NCBI GenBank assembly: GCA_013298545.1
Contig: JAAFIA010000023.1
Span: 1 to 53,127, forward strand
Source: Bacteroidota bacterium
GTDB taxonomy: Bacteria > Bacteroidota > Bacteroidia > Palsa-965
Direction of reading: 5' to 3'
Length of the DNA stretch: 53,127 bases
The position numbers were made by a program, and so were the translations under genes. The notes under the pieces are model-generated. The model was not told the DNA's origin. It saw only the letters and a program-made list of their open reading frames with translations, and ran no database searches. This document shows positions 8,429 through 17,263 of the stretch, piece by piece; positions within the stretch are counted from its first letter, which is position 1, and every line of letters begins with the position of its first letter.

Positions 8429-10186
8429 ATGAAACGACTTCTAGCTTTCTGCGGATGCTTTCTCTTATGTGCAACTGTAACGTGGGCACAGACAACCAGC
8501 GATTTGATTGCTTCGGGTATAAAAGATTACAATACCTTGGACGACTACGCTTATAAACTTACTGCTGATAAGACAACCGACGAAGACCTCGATTCGTTGA
8601 AATTTTATAAAGCTAGAAGCGAAGCCTTTTTTGCGCAAGCACGTCCCAACGCCAATTCCGAGCAAGAAAAAGCAATCCGTTATTTCGACATGTTGAATGA
8701 TTACGAAATCGGGTTTGTCTATGCTATGATTGGACGAAATGATGCCGCTTATACTGAATTGAGTGCAATCAAAAGTGAACTAGAATACTTTTCGTCCACC
8801 GATAAATTTCCAATTCGCTATCCCTATTACGGTAAAAATTACATTGTCAAATTCGAGAATTTCAGCCCAAAACTTGCCAAATTTTATACTGGGATGGGCG
8901 AAATTTCAGTTTACCTAAGCAAGTACGAAGAGTCGCTTACATGGTCGCGAAAAGCAATTGCGTTTGCTTATACAACGGATTGGTACAAATACATTGCCTG
9001 CAATAAAATTTTAGAGGTAAAAAAGAAGCAAGATATTTGGGATAAAGAAGTCTTAGATATGGCACTCTATCAATTACAGATTTACGATAAATTAGATACA
9101 AGCTATAAGCGCACCATCAAAGAAAATAAATACCCGAGCAACAAAACAAGCACAGGACGTATCAAAACCTGTTTGGAAAAAAATCCTGAATTGGCTGCTG
9201 GCGAATATCACCGAGGTACTGCTGCTCCTATTTTAATTTCGCTTCGCGATTATGAAAATGGTTTTGCTTTTTATGAAAAAGCGATCAACGGTGGTTTCAA
9301 TAACCAAGATAAAAATTATCTGCTCGATGCGGCGCGTCATGCTGCCAAACAAGATTACGCACGTGTTGGTATTTTAGCCCTCGACAAAATTCGAGAAAAT
9401 TTAAGTAGTTCGCTCACCTGTGCCGAATGGGCAGAGGTTGCAACATTGTACGGTACCTTTGAAAATAAGACAGGTGAAGCCGCAGCGCGAGAAAAGAAAA
9501 ACACGTGCGAAGAAAATGAAAAAAAAGCTGCCGAACGCCAACGAAAAGCAGAGAGAAGAGCCTCGCGCCAATCAGGTATCTATGTTGGCTTTTATCCCGG
9601 CCCGCTGATTACACGCTATGCCCATTATCGCGATTTTGGTGCTGTTGCTGGAATCATGACACGACGGTTAACCATCGAAGGGTCGTATAAAATCATCAAC
9701 CGCAATCACGCAATCTACGATGATCTTACTTTTAAAGATATTGATGTGGATGGTTACAACGTTTTTTGGTCGGGAAATAGGATGCACCTTGCTTTTAAGT
9801 TTCATCCTAAAAATAACAGCAGTAGCGATCGCTTTTACATGGGACCCTTGTTTGAAATGGTCAACCGCGAATTTGAACCCATGTATGCACAGGTTTTGGA
9901 TCAAAATAACACCTTGCTTTATGGTGGTGCGCATCTTCCTTTCCTCGCCAAAGAACGGAGTTATAGCCTATTCCTCAATTATGGTTCTTATGTGGCCAAA
10001 AAGTATTTTTTTGCGGATATTTTCTTCGGGTTTGGGGCTTCGTATTATCAATTTGAGGTGGACGCACTCGAATACCGTAACTCCGCTTTTGTGCTAACCA
10101 ATCCGGTTTTAACCAATCGGAAACCAACTCGTTTTGGCTTGGTCGTGCGTGCGGGGCTTACGCTTGGCCTTTCAACCAGAAGATAA
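8429..10186 (+). CDS. Envelope protein: helical-repeat N-terminal half, coiled coil, beta-rich C-terminal half
   Basis: 585 residues with a signal peptide (MKRLLAFCGCFLLCATVTWA, then Q). Residues ~20-350 are mostly helical with TPR-like spacing (repeated Y/A pairs such as KYEESLTWSRKAIAFAYTTD). A short charged coiled coil (KKAAERQRKAERRASRQ) near residues 362-382 leads into a C-terminal ~200-residue beta-rich part with Gly/aromatic strands (GIYVGFYPG, FADIFFGFGASYYQF) ending in a strand (RFGLVVRAGLTLGLSTRR) that resembles an outer-membrane barrel. No family name is certain. It sits between thyA and folA without an obvious metabolic link. Confidence 0.65.
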   Translation: MKRLLAFCGCFLLCATVTWAQTTSDLIASGIKDYNTLDDYAYKLTADKTTDEDLDSLKFYKARSEAFFAQARPNANSEQEKAIRYFDMLNDYEIGFVYAMIGRNDAAYTELSAIKSELEYFSSTDKFPIRYPYYGKNYIVKFENFSPKLAKFYTGMGEISVYLSKYEESLTWSRKAIAFAYTTDWYKYIACNKILEVKKKQDIWDKEVLDMALYQLQIYDKLDTSYKRTIKENKYPSNKTSTGRIKTCLEKNPELAAGEYHRGTAAPILISLRDYENGFAFYEKAINGGFNNQDKNYLLDAARHAAKQDYARVGILALDKIRENLSSSLTCAEWAEVATLYGTFENKTGEAAAREKKNTCEENEKKAAERQRKAERRASRQSGIYVGFYPGPLITRYAHYRDFGAVAGIMTRRLTIEGSYKIINRNHAIYDDLTFKDIDVDGYNVFWSGNRMHLAFKFHPKNNSSSDRFYMGPLFEMVNREFEPMYAQVLDQNNTLLYGGAHLPFLAKERSYSLFLNYGSYVAKKYFFADIFFGFGASYYQFEVDALEYRNSAFVLTNPVLTNRKPTRFGLVVRAGLTLGLSTRR

Positions 10187-10218
10187 TTCAGTATCTTCGA
10201 CAGCATAAATTCTCTGCT

Positions 10219-10719
10219 GTGAATATTCACCTTATTGTTGCTGCTGCTGAAAACAACGCCATCGGAAAAGATAATCGGTTGTTGTGGCGATTGCCCGAAG
10301 ACATGAAGTTTTTCAAAGAAAAAACCTCTGGTCATTGCGTCATCACGGGCCGGAAAAATTACGAATCCATTCCCGAAAAATTCCGACCACTTCCCGATCG
10401 CATCAACATCATTGTTACGCGACAAAAAAACTACGAAGCACCTGGCGCTTTTGTTGTCGCAACCATTGACGATGCACTTGAATTAGCCCGAAGTAAAAAC
10501 GAAGCAGATGTTTTTATTATCGGTGGTGGCGAAATTTATGCCCAAACCATTTCCATCGCAGATGTTATTTGGCTCACGCGTGTGCATCATACGTTTGATG
10601 CGCATACGTTTTTTCCTGAATTGAATATGCAACATTGGAAAGAAACGTGGCGCGAAGAATTTCCGATCAATGAAAAACACATTTACGCCTTCACCATTTT
10701 GAAGTATGAAAAAAAATAA
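10219..10719 (+). CDS. folA: Dihydrofolate reductase
   Basis: 166 residues starting at GTG (10219): the translated start MNIHLIVAAAENNAIGKDN is the standard first strand and loop of DHFR, and no earlier or later ATG would keep it. LLWRLPEDMKFFK contains the acidic catalytic residue pair ED; GRKNYESIP and IIGGGEIYAQ bind NADPH. The enzyme reduces dihydrofolate to tetrahydrofolate with NADPH, regenerating cofactor consumed by ThyA upstream. The last codons overlap the porin gene that follows by 14 bases, suggesting co-translation. Confidence 0.95.
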   Translation: MNIHLIVAAAENNAIGKDNRLLWRLPEDMKFFKEKTSGHCVITGRKNYESIPEKFRPLPDRINIIVTRQKNYEAPGAFVVATIDDALELARSKNEADVFIIGGGEIYAQTISIADVIWLTRVHHTFDAHTFFPELNMQHWKETWREEFPINEKHIYAFTILKYEKK

Positions 10720-11824
10720 ATCCATCGTAGCTTTTTTGATGCTCAGTCTTTTGCCGCTGTGCATGCAGGCTCAGAAGCTCCGCGTTTATGGCGAAACCTA
10801 TTATCAATTCGATTTGTCAAATCCCTCAAATGGATTACGACCCAATTTTATTTACAGCCACAACCGACACAATGAAGTGGCGTTAAATTTGGGACTTATT
10901 CATTTTTCAGACGAGCGCAACCGCATGCGTTTTGCCTTGGGTCTGATGGCCGGAACGTATGTGCAAGCCAATCTGATTATCGAGCCGGATGCGGTGCGTA
11001 TGATCAACGAAGGCTATGTTGGTTTCGACTTGTCGAAAGAAAAGAAAGGCATCTGGCTCGATATGGGTGTTTTTGCATCGCACATTGGTTTTGAAAGTGC
11101 CATTGGTGCCGATTGTGCAACCTTATCGCGTTCCGTCATGGCCGACAATTCGCCTTATTACGAAAGCGGAATACGACTCGGAAAATCGTTTGGCGAATAC
11201 TGGTCGGGAACCATTTTTTTGCTCAACGGATGGCAACGCATGTACCGCACCAATCCGGCCATGGCGCCATCGTTTGGTTATCAAGTGCAATACAAACGCA
11301 AGGGTTGGCTTTTCAACTCGTCGGCTTACCTCGGAAATGAAACGGCACAAGTTATCCGTATGCGTTTCTTCCATGATTTTTGGATGAAGTACGAAGCCAA
11401 AAATAAAATGACATTTACACTTGGTTTCGACGATGGTTGGCAACAATACGGAAGGGAAGTATTTAGTTCAGATGCCTATGTGTATTGGGGGGGCGCAATT
11501 TTGGTGATGACGTATCCACTGCATAACAAATTGACATTGGCCGCGCGCGGTTGTTATTTCAAAGACAAAAGCCAAGTGATGATTGCCAACAGTCCAGAAT
11601 TGCTCGATGTTTCCTTGGGTTTAGATTTTGCACAAACAGAGAACAGTAAAATACGTCTGGAAGGTCGTTGGTTAAAATCGAGTGAAGAACGCTTCCGCGA
11701 TTTTGATGGCAATCCGACAACCAATAATTTCTGCGTCAGTTTAGCATTTACGTATTCACTAGAACATGTTTTTGTAACCCCTAAATATGGCGGTAAGGAT
11801 CGACCTTCAGACGTGGCTGAATAA
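10706..11824 (+). CDS. Putative porin / outer membrane beta-barrel (BBP2-like)
   Basis: 372 residues with signal peptide MKKNKSIVAFLMLSLLPLCM and cleavage after QAQ. The mature protein is a chain of amphipathic strands with a conserved opening of the OmpL-like barrel-2 type (RVYGETYYQFD, FIYSHNRHNEVALNLGL, FALGLMAGTYVQANL) and the later NSPYYESGIRLG motif found in these putative porins. Probably a diffusion channel in the outer membrane; substrate unknown. It starts 14 bases inside folA, an unusual partner for a porin, so the link is more likely economical packing than function. Confidence 0.78.
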   Translation: MKKNKSIVAFLMLSLLPLCMQAQKLRVYGETYYQFDLSNPSNGLRPNFIYSHNRHNEVALNLGLIHFSDERNRMRFALGLMAGTYVQANLIIEPDAVRMINEGYVGFDLSKEKKGIWLDMGVFASHIGFESAIGADCATLSRSVMADNSPYYESGIRLGKSFGEYWSGTIFLLNGWQRMYRTNPAMAPSFGYQVQYKRKGWLFNSSAYLGNETAQVIRMRFFHDFWMKYEAKNKMTFTLGFDDGWQQYGREVFSSDAYVYWGGAILVMTYPLHNKLTLAARGCYFKDKSQVMIANSPELLDVSLGLDFAQTENSKIRLEGRWLKSSEERFRDFDGNPTTNNFCVSLAFTYSLEHVFVTPKYGGKDRPSDVAE

Positions 11825-11850
11825 ACTACACGTTTTAAAACCAATTGCCC

Positions 11851-12489
11851 ATGGAAGATGTGCTACTCTGGATTAAAATCATCCTACTTTTTGTACTCAT
11901 CATCGGATTCATCATCCTATCAGTTGGCGCTCCGATTTATGTGTTCAATCGGGTACAAAACAAACATTACAAACTCCTTGCAGCAGAATTAGGTTTTACA
12001 GAAATTCATTTGCCGAAACCCGGATTGCTGACGAAGCATCCTTACGTGCGCGGATGGTACCAAGGTGCGCAAGCGCGCGTAGAAGCATCAACTACTTACT
12101 GGACCTACCAAACCGTTCCGAATCATGGCGCGTCTGGCAAAAATTATGGTTTGCTTGCTGTGCGTTTGATGCCGAAAAAATTTCCGTACCGTATTTTTAA
12201 ACTCTATGCAAAAAAAAGTATTTCAAAAGATTTGGCCGCACGTCCACACGAAATAAATGCCAACGATTATTTTCATTTCGAGGTTGATGGGCAAGTTGTT
12301 TCCAATCCGCTCCCCGAGAAAATTGTGCATGCGTTAATTCAATTTACAGCCACACACGGAAAGGCAGCCTGCATCATTCACCGCGATAAAGATGGTTTTT
12401 TGCTCATGCCGTTTTCAACGCAAGTAACGAGCGAGAAGAAACGTAAATTGGTCAAAGATGCGTTGGATCTATTGGTAGCTTTCGGATAA
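11851..12489 (+). CDS. Membrane-anchored hypothetical protein
   Basis: 212 residues from ATG 11851 (MEDVLLWIKIILL); TTG 11845 is an alternative two codons earlier. One transmembrane helix at residues 7-33 is followed by a soluble domain of ~180 residues with several aromatic strands (VRGWYQGAQARVEASTTYW, FHFEVDGQVVSNPLP). I do not recognise the family. It follows the porin by 26 bases and precedes the DUF3817 gene by 34, so the three are probably one transcript. Confidence 0.62.
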   Translation: MEDVLLWIKIILLFVLIIGFIILSVGAPIYVFNRVQNKHYKLLAAELGFTEIHLPKPGLLTKHPYVRGWYQGAQARVEASTTYWTYQTVPNHGASGKNYGLLAVRLMPKKFPYRIFKLYAKKSISKDLAARPHEINANDYFHFEVDGQVVSNPLPEKIVHALIQFTATHGKAACIIHRDKDGFLLMPFSTQVTSEKKRKLVKDALDLLVAFG

Positions 12490-12523
12490 CAACGGGTTTT
12501 CAAAACATAAAAAACAGATTAAC

Positions 12524-12841
12524 ATGAAAAAATATTTCACATCGGCTATGGGCTGGCTTCGCTTTTTAGGATTCTTTGAAGGCATCACCTTATTGATTTT
12601 GGTTTTCATCGCCGTGCCCATGAAATACATCTGGGCCAACGGAATTGTGTCGCAACTTGTAGGGCCGTTGCATGGTGCGGTTTTCGTGATCTATCTCGTT
12701 TTAATTTTCCGCGTTGGTGTCGATCAAAACTGGAAATTGTTTGGTGTTACTGGTAAAATGATCTTGGCATGTTTCATTCCGTTTGGAACGTTTTATATGG
12801 ATGCGAAAGTGTTGCGGGGGATTCATGAAAATGAAAAGTAG
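12524..12841 (+). CDS. DUF3817 domain integral membrane protein
   Basis: 105 residues with three hydrophobic segments. The signature of DUF3817 is visible: FEGITLLILVFIAVPMKY near residues 18-36, then GPLHGAVFVIYL with the conserved His-Gly, then a Phe-rich last helix and the FYMDAKVLRG tail. Members are small three-helix inner membrane proteins, sometimes fused to or beside MFS transporters, with no established function. RBS region is the A-rich AAAACAGATTAACATG typical of this phylum. Confidence 0.8.
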   Translation: MKKYFTSAMGWLRFLGFFEGITLLILVFIAVPMKYIWANGIVSQLVGPLHGAVFVIYLVLIFRVGVDQNWKLFGVTGKMILACFIPFGTFYMDAKVLRGIHENEK

Positions 12842-13042
12842 GTTTTAATTTTTGCAAACCAGTGATACTTAACTAAGCAAAATACAATATTCCCATAATA
12901 GAGATTGCTTGTTGTAGTTGTTATAAACATTTGCATATGACATGAATTATTACAGAAATATGGGTTTCCTGACATTATGACCTTTGTATTAATGTGGCTT
13001 GAGATTTGTTGTAAAGTAAATACACATTTAAAACTAATTAAA

Positions 13043-13171
13043 ATGGGAAAACAACAGCCAAAACCACAGCCCAAACCAAAACCGCAGCCACAGCCTCAAC
13101 CGAATTGGCCAAGCAAAAAACCAGGAAAGAAATCAGGCCCAGACAGGGATAATAACGCTCCTGGAAAATGA
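13043..13171 (+). CDS. Very small Pro/Gln/Lys-rich peptide
   Basis: 42 residues from ATG 13043 (MGKQQPKPQP start), composed almost wholly of PK/PQ repeats, then NWPSKKPGKKSGPDRDNN. The frame is open further upstream to 12977, but that part encodes unrelated Cys/Leu-rich sequence. It has an A/T-rich leader and ends 20 bases before a strong symmetric terminator, which argues that it is transcribed. PK-rich tails are usually flexible spacers or nucleic-acid or wall-binding segments; no function can be assigned. It could also be spurious. Confidence 0.45.
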   Translation: MGKQQPKPQPKPKPQPQPQPNWPSKKPGKKSGPDRDNNAPGK

Positions 13172-13191
13172 GTTGATGTAACTATCAAAAG

Positions 13192-13230
13192 AATAAAAGG
13201 GAATCAAATTTGGATTCCCTTTTATTTTTT
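13192..13230. terminator. Bidirectional terminator between the small peptide gene and clpX
   Basis: AATAAAAGGGAATC (13192-13205) pairs perfectly with GATTCCCTTTTATT (13213-13226), followed by T5 on the plus strand and preceded by A/T-rich sequence usable on the minus strand. It separates convergent transcripts. Confidence 0.8.
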
Positions 13231-13298
13231 TCCAAACATACTTTAATTGATACTCATGTAATTGAATTAAAAAAACGCTTTTTTTAATTCATATTTAG

Positions 13299-14543
13299 CT
13301 ACGCCACCCGCAACTTATCAATCTTTGCTTTCGCTAATTTCTCGCGGGCAAAATCGAGTGTTACGTGGAAACGTTTTTGCCCGATTTCTGCCGGAAGTTC
13401 AAACATCGCATCCATCATAATCGCTTCGCAGATAGAACGTAAACCACGCGCGCCCAGTTTGTATTCGAGTGCTTTGCTTACAATCAAATCATATACTTCG
13501 TCTTCTACGGTCAGTTTTACACTATCCATGTCAAACAAACGCGTGTATTGTTTCATCAACGCATTTTTAGGCTCGGTCAGAATTTGACGCAACACTTCTT
13601 TATCCAATGGATTCAAGTGCGCAAGCACGGGTAAGCGGCCAATCAATTCAGGAATCAATCCAAATGTTTTCAAATCTTGTGGAACAATGTATTGCAACAT
13701 ATTGTCCTTATCAATCTGCTGATCTTCCTGATTGGCGGTATAACCCATTGTTTGCGACTGCATGCGTCGCGCAATTTTTTTATCAATTCCATCAAACGCA
13801 CCGCCACAGATAAATAAAATATTTTTGGTGTTTACCTGAATGAGTTTTTGTTCGGGGTGCTTGCGTCCTCCTTGCGGTGGTACGTTGACGGTGCTGCCTT
13901 CAAGCATTTTCAATAACGCTTGCTGCACACCTTCGCCGCTCACATCGCGGGTAATGGAAGGATTGTCGCTTTTGCGCGCAATTTTATCAATCTCGTCAAT
14001 AAACACAATGCCGCGCTCGGCAGCCGCCACATCATAATCGGCCGCTTGCAACAAACGCACAAGAATACTTTCTACATCTTCGCCCACATAACCCGCTTCT
14101 GTCAGAACAGTGGCGTCGGCAATGCAAAACGGTACATTCAACAATTTGGCAATGGTACGTGCCAACAAGGTTTTTCCTGTTCCTGTTTCACCAACCAAGA
14201 CAATGTTTGATTTTTCTACTTCAATTTCTTCTGCATTTTTCTTGGGCGGTTTTTGGCCAATACGTTTGTAGTGGTTGTAAACAGCAACGGCAAGCACACG
14301 TTTCGCTTGATCTTGTCCGATCACATACTCATCGAGGTGCTTTTTAATTTCTGTTGGTTTGAGTAGCGTTAGCGCCGAGGTGATGGCTTGCGTCTTTTTG
14401 GTTTCGCTTTCTTCTTTTACAATGCGGTAAGCTTGCTGAATACATTGGTCGCAAATATGACCTTGTAATCCGGCAATCAATACCATCGCATCTTGTTTTG
14501 CGCGTCCACAAAAAGAGCATTGTACGTTTTGGTCTTTAGCCAT
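13299..14543 (-). CDS. clpX: ATP-dependent Clp protease ATP-binding subunit ClpX
   Basis: 414 residues. An N-terminal C4 zinc-binding domain (CSFCGR and CDQC, residues ~10-40) recognises substrates and adaptors. The AAA+ core has Walker [12 protein letters not shown] (about residues 117-127), the GYVGEDVE pore loop that grips and pulls substrate, Walker [10 protein letters not shown] and the sensor-2 GARGLRS. The hexamer unfolds tagged proteins and feeds them to ClpP, whose gene lies directly upstream on the same strand. Last gene of the tig-clpP-clpX cluster; an internal hairpin separates it from clpP. Confidence 0.97.
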   Translation of the reverse strand: MAKDQNVQCSFCGRAKQDAMVLIAGLQGHICDQCIQQAYRIVKEESETKKTQAITSALTLLKPTEIKKHLDEYVIGQDQAKRVLAVAVYNHYKRIGQKPPKKNAEEIEVEKSNIVLVGETGTGKTLLARTIAKLLNVPFCIADATVLTEAGYVGEDVESILVRLLQAADYDVAAAERGIVFIDEIDKIARKSDNPSITRDVSGEGVQQALLKMLEGSTVNVPPQGGRKHPEQKLIQVNTKNILFICGGAFDGIDKKIARRMQSQTMGYTANQEDQQIDKDNMLQYIVPQDLKTFGLIPELIGRLPVLAHLNPLDKEVLRQILTEPKNALMKQYTRLFDMDSVKLTVEDEVYDLIVSKALEYKLGARGLRSICEAIMMDAMFELPAEIGQKRFHVTLDFAREKLAKAKIDKLRVA

Positions 14544-14560
14544 CGGGTTTCGTTATTGGC

Positions 14561-14598
14561 TCAAAAAGCATTCTGACAACTGCCAGAATGCTTTTTGA
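14561..14598 (-). terminator. Hairpin between clpP and clpX
   Basis: TCAAAAAGCATTCTG (14561-14575) and CAGAATGCTTTTTGA (14584-14598) are perfectly complementary over 15 bp. On the minus strand the stem ends in CTTTTTGA, only five T residues, so it may be a partial terminator or RNA stability element that lowers clpX relative to clpP. Confidence 0.6.
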
Positions 14599-14628
14599 GA
14601 AATGATGATGTTGTATTAAACTACAAAA

Positions 14629-15312
14629 TTATTTGTTTGGACGACCCATGAGAATCTCATCGATCATGCCATACGCTTTTGCTTCTTCCGCTGTCATCCA
14701 GTAATCGCGGTCGCTGTCGGCCCAAACTTTTTCGTACGTCTGACCGCTATGTTTGGCGATGATGTCGTACAATTCTTTTTTGAGTTTAGCAATTTCGCGC
14801 GCTGTGATTTCGATATCTGAAGCTTGCCCTTCAGCACCACCAAGCGGTTGGTGAATCATGATGCGTGAATGGGGCAGGGCAGAGCGTTTGCCTTTGGTTC
14901 CGGCACATTGCAATACCGCACCCATCGATGCCGCCATTCCGGTTACAATCGTCGCTACATCGGGCTGAACCAATTGCATCGTATCGTAAATACCCAGACC
15001 AGCATAAACCGATCCGCCTGGAGAATTGACATAGATCTGAATGTCTTTCTTCGAATCAGCCGATTCGAGGAAGAGCAATTGTGCTTGAATGATGTTGGCT
15101 ACTTGATCGTTGATGCCAGTACCCATGAAAATAATACGATCCATCATCAAACGGTCAAATACAGAGATGATTGTTCCTTGTACTGGACGGTCTTCGACGA
15201 TTGACGGCGTAATGTTACGGGGTGTTATTGATTTTGAATAAGAATCAAACGTAATGCTGTTGATTCCCATGTGCTTGGTAGCGTACTTGCGAAATTCGTT
15301 GTGGTCGAACAT
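14629..15312 (-). CDS. clpP: ATP-dependent Clp protease proteolytic subunit
   Basis: 227 residues, slightly longer at the N-terminus than E. coli ClpP, as is usual in this phylum. The serine protease triad is complete: Ser129 in GMAASMG, His154 in IMIHQPLGG and Asp203 in DSDRDYW; the 25- and 49-residue spacings equal those of E. coli. It forms the two-ring barrel that degrades proteins delivered by ClpX. It lies 76 bases downstream of tig on the same strand. Confidence 0.97.
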   Translation of the reverse strand: MFDHNEFRKYATKHMGINSITFDSYSKSITPRNITPSIVEDRPVQGTIISVFDRLMMDRIIFMGTGINDQVANIIQAQLLFLESADSKKDIQIYVNSPGGSVYAGLGIYDTMQLVQPDVATIVTGMAASMGAVLQCAGTKGKRSALPHSRIMIHQPLGGAEGQASDIEITAREIAKLKKELYDIIAKHSGQTYEKVWADSDRDYWMTAEEAKAYGMIDEILMGRPNK

Positions 15313-15388
15313 AAATATTGAGTTTTAGGTTGTTCGTGAATGGTTCAAGTTTGATGCCGTAAACAAAATGCTGTCAGAACGTCGGAGT

Positions 15389-16735
15389 TTAGGATGCCGA
15401 AAATTCGCTGTACGAAACTTCTTTTTCCTGAATGGTACATTTTGTACGATACAAGGTCATCAATTTTTCCTGATATAGGTTTGTAAAGACCTTCTTTGCC
15501 TCATCTTCTTTGCTGAGAATGCGGCGAGCAGTATCGTTCAGTTCATCGTCAGACACTTCGTCGGGATTTCTGCCATATTTGGCAAAATTCTCCAACAAAA
15601 TTTGTTTCACATGGTTGGTCGCTTCTTCGGCAGTAACTTCCAAATTATTGTCTTTGATCAATTTGTTTTCGATCAATTGCCAACGAAGCTGACGGGCATA
15701 CACATCGTATTCGCCTTCTACTTGTTCCATCGTAATTGGCTTTTCGTTTGCTTGAACGAGCCAACGTTTCAAGAACTCGTCGGGCAAATTGAGGTTGGTA
15801 CGCAAAATGAGATCAGCCGCAATTTCGTCGCGCAAGCGTGTGTCTGTATCGCGTGCAAACATGCCTTGCAATTCGCTTGCAATGCGCGCGCGAAGTTCTT
15901 CTGGACTATTGACAACACCTGGGCCGTAAATTTTGTCAAACAATTCTTGGTTGAGTTCGGCAGGATGTAAACGGCTGATGCTTTTGATCGTGAATTGAAA
16001 ATTCGCTTTCAAATCTTGTGCGCGCAACTGATCGATTCCGAGTTTAGAAGCGAGATCGGCAGGATTGTCGGCAATTTGTTCTGGTGTTAAAACAACTTTG
16101 TCGCCAGCTTTGAGGTCAATCATGGATTCGTGTTGTGCGCGAACCGGATTGTCGAGAAACATGGTTGAACTGTGGAAAATTCCGCCAGCAACAATTTCGC
16201 CCGCATCGTTGAGTTCTACAAAATCGCCGTACATCAAATCGCCAGCACCAACGGTATCGGTGTTGCTGATGTTTCCGTAGCGACGGCTCACATCGTTGAC
16301 ATAACCATCAATGAGTTTTTCGTCGATCTGAATTTTGTATGCCGTATAGTTCATGTCTGAACTTAACGAGAGGTTGAATTGTGGCGCGAGGGCTACTTCA
16401 AACTGAAATTCAAATTCAGTTTGCGTATCAAAATCGACATTGTTGTTGACCTCTTCTTTTGGAAGTGGGTTGCCCAATACTTCGATGTTGTTGTCGCGGA
16501 TATAATTGTAAAGCGAGTCGGAAAGGATGCGGTTCAACTCTTCGGCTAAAACAGATTTGCCGTACATTTTTTTAACAAGTCCGGCAGGAACTTTTCCTGG
16601 ACGAAAGCCGGGCATATTGACGCGCTTCTGGTAATTTTTTAAAGCGGCATCAACTTTTGAATTGTAATCTTCAGGACCTAATTGGACTTTCACCACGGCA
16701 TTCAGATCGTCGAGGTGTTCTTTGCTAATGTTCAT
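15389..16735 (-). CDS. tig: Trigger factor
   Basis: 448 residues from ATG 16735 (MNISKEHLDDLNAV). The frame is open 51 codons further upstream, but that part contains the promoter and no conserved residues. The ribosome-docking motif GFRPGKVP lies at residues 43-50, followed by the central PPIase-like region (DTVGAGDLMYGDFVELND) and a helical C-terminal chaperone domain. It binds ribosomal protein L23 and shelters nascent chains. The central FKBP part is divergent, as is common in Bacteroidota. First gene of tig-clpP-clpX. Confidence 0.93.
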   Translation of the reverse strand: MNISKEHLDDLNAVVKVQLGPEDYNSKVDAALKNYQKRVNMPGFRPGKVPAGLVKKMYGKSVLAEELNRILSDSLYNYIRDNNIEVLGNPLPKEEVNNNVDFDTQTEFEFQFEVALAPQFNLSLSSDMNYTAYKIQIDEKLIDGYVNDVSRRYGNISNTDTVGAGDLMYGDFVELNDAGEIVAGGIFHSSTMFLDNPVRAQHESMIDLKAGDKVVLTPEQIADNPADLASKLGIDQLRAQDLKANFQFTIKSISRLHPAELNQELFDKIYGPGVVNSPEELRARIASELQGMFARDTDTRLRDEIAADLILRTNLNLPDEFLKRWLVQANEKPITMEQVEGEYDVYARQLRWQLIENKLIKDNNLEVTAEEATNHVKQILLENFAKYGRNPDEVSDDELNDTARRILSKEDEAKKVFTNLYQEKLMTLYRTKCTIQEKEVSYSEFSAS

Positions 16736-16748
16736 GATTCGTTGTTCT

Positions 16749-16771
16749 AAAAAAATGCCCGCCAATGGCGG
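16749..16771 (-). promoter_or_regulatory. Terminator-like hairpin in the tig leader
   Basis: On the minus strand CCGCC-att-GGCGG is followed by gcaTTTTTTT, ending 14 bases before the tig start codon and downstream of the promoter. A short stem with a T7 tract in a 5' leader could act as an attenuator. The 5-bp stem is weak. Confidence 0.35.
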
Positions 16772-16798
16772 ATTGTTGTGAGTTAAGGAAATGGACGG

Positions 16799-16831
16799 CA
16801 AAGATACGCATTTTGAGTAGCGGAAGTCAAG
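16799..16831 (-). promoter_or_regulatory. Promoter of the tig-clpP-clpX cluster
   Basis: Minus strand: CTTG (16831-16828), 21-base spacer, TATCTTTG (16806-16799), close to the Bacteroidota TTTG-N19-TAnnTTTG consensus. It lies 63 bases before the tig ATG and within the rejected upstream extension of that frame. Confidence 0.6.
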
Positions 16832-16894
16832 CCTAAAAGAGGTTTTTGAGGGCAAGAAACCGCCCCCCGCGCCAAGCCCCCGAAACACTTGTTA

Positions 16895-17251
16895 TTATTG
16901 GATTTTAGGGTAAAAAAGCAAGGCTTCTTTCAAAATCCCTTTAATTTTTTTGATCGGAATATCTTTATTCGGATCAATGGGCAAAATTTTCATGCGCGCC
17001 CGCTTTTCTTGCACCAAATCGGGATGATCGAGGCGGTTTCCTTCCACAATTCCGATGTAAGGCCATCCCGTTTTTTTGTCGCGCCAGAGGTAACAAAACA
17101 TTTTTTTGCCCACACAAAAAAATGGCATGCCATATTTCCACGCTTCGGTAATTGTTGGATCAACTTGCAAAATATGCTTGCGCAAACTCAACAGACAACT
17201 CTGTGCCGGCTCGTCTTGTTTTAAAAACCAATTCTCGAAATCGCGGAGCAT
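16895..17251 (-). CDS. DUF1801 domain protein
   Basis: 118 residues. Matches the DUF1801/YdhG family: helical start with LRKHILQVDPTITEAWKYGM, then PFFCVGKKMFCYLW and the strand with GIVEGNRLDHP. The fold resembles iron-chaperone frataxin-like proteins such as Bacillus Fra, but iron binding has not been shown for most members. The gene lies 12 bases downstream of the DsbA-like gene on the same strand and is presumably co-transcribed with it. Confidence 0.8.
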   Translation of the reverse strand: MLRDFENWFLKQDEPAQSCLLSLRKHILQVDPTITEAWKYGMPFFCVGKKMFCYLWRDKKTGWPYIGIVEGNRLDHPDLVQEKRARMKILPIDPNKDIPIKKIKGILKEALLFYPKIQ

Positions 17252-17263
17252 GCTTTCGGCTAG

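Noticed and set aside
16736-16888. 51-codon N-terminal extension of trigger factor
   Set aside because: Contains the tig promoter and a terminator-like hairpin; the conserved start is MNISKEHL at 16735.
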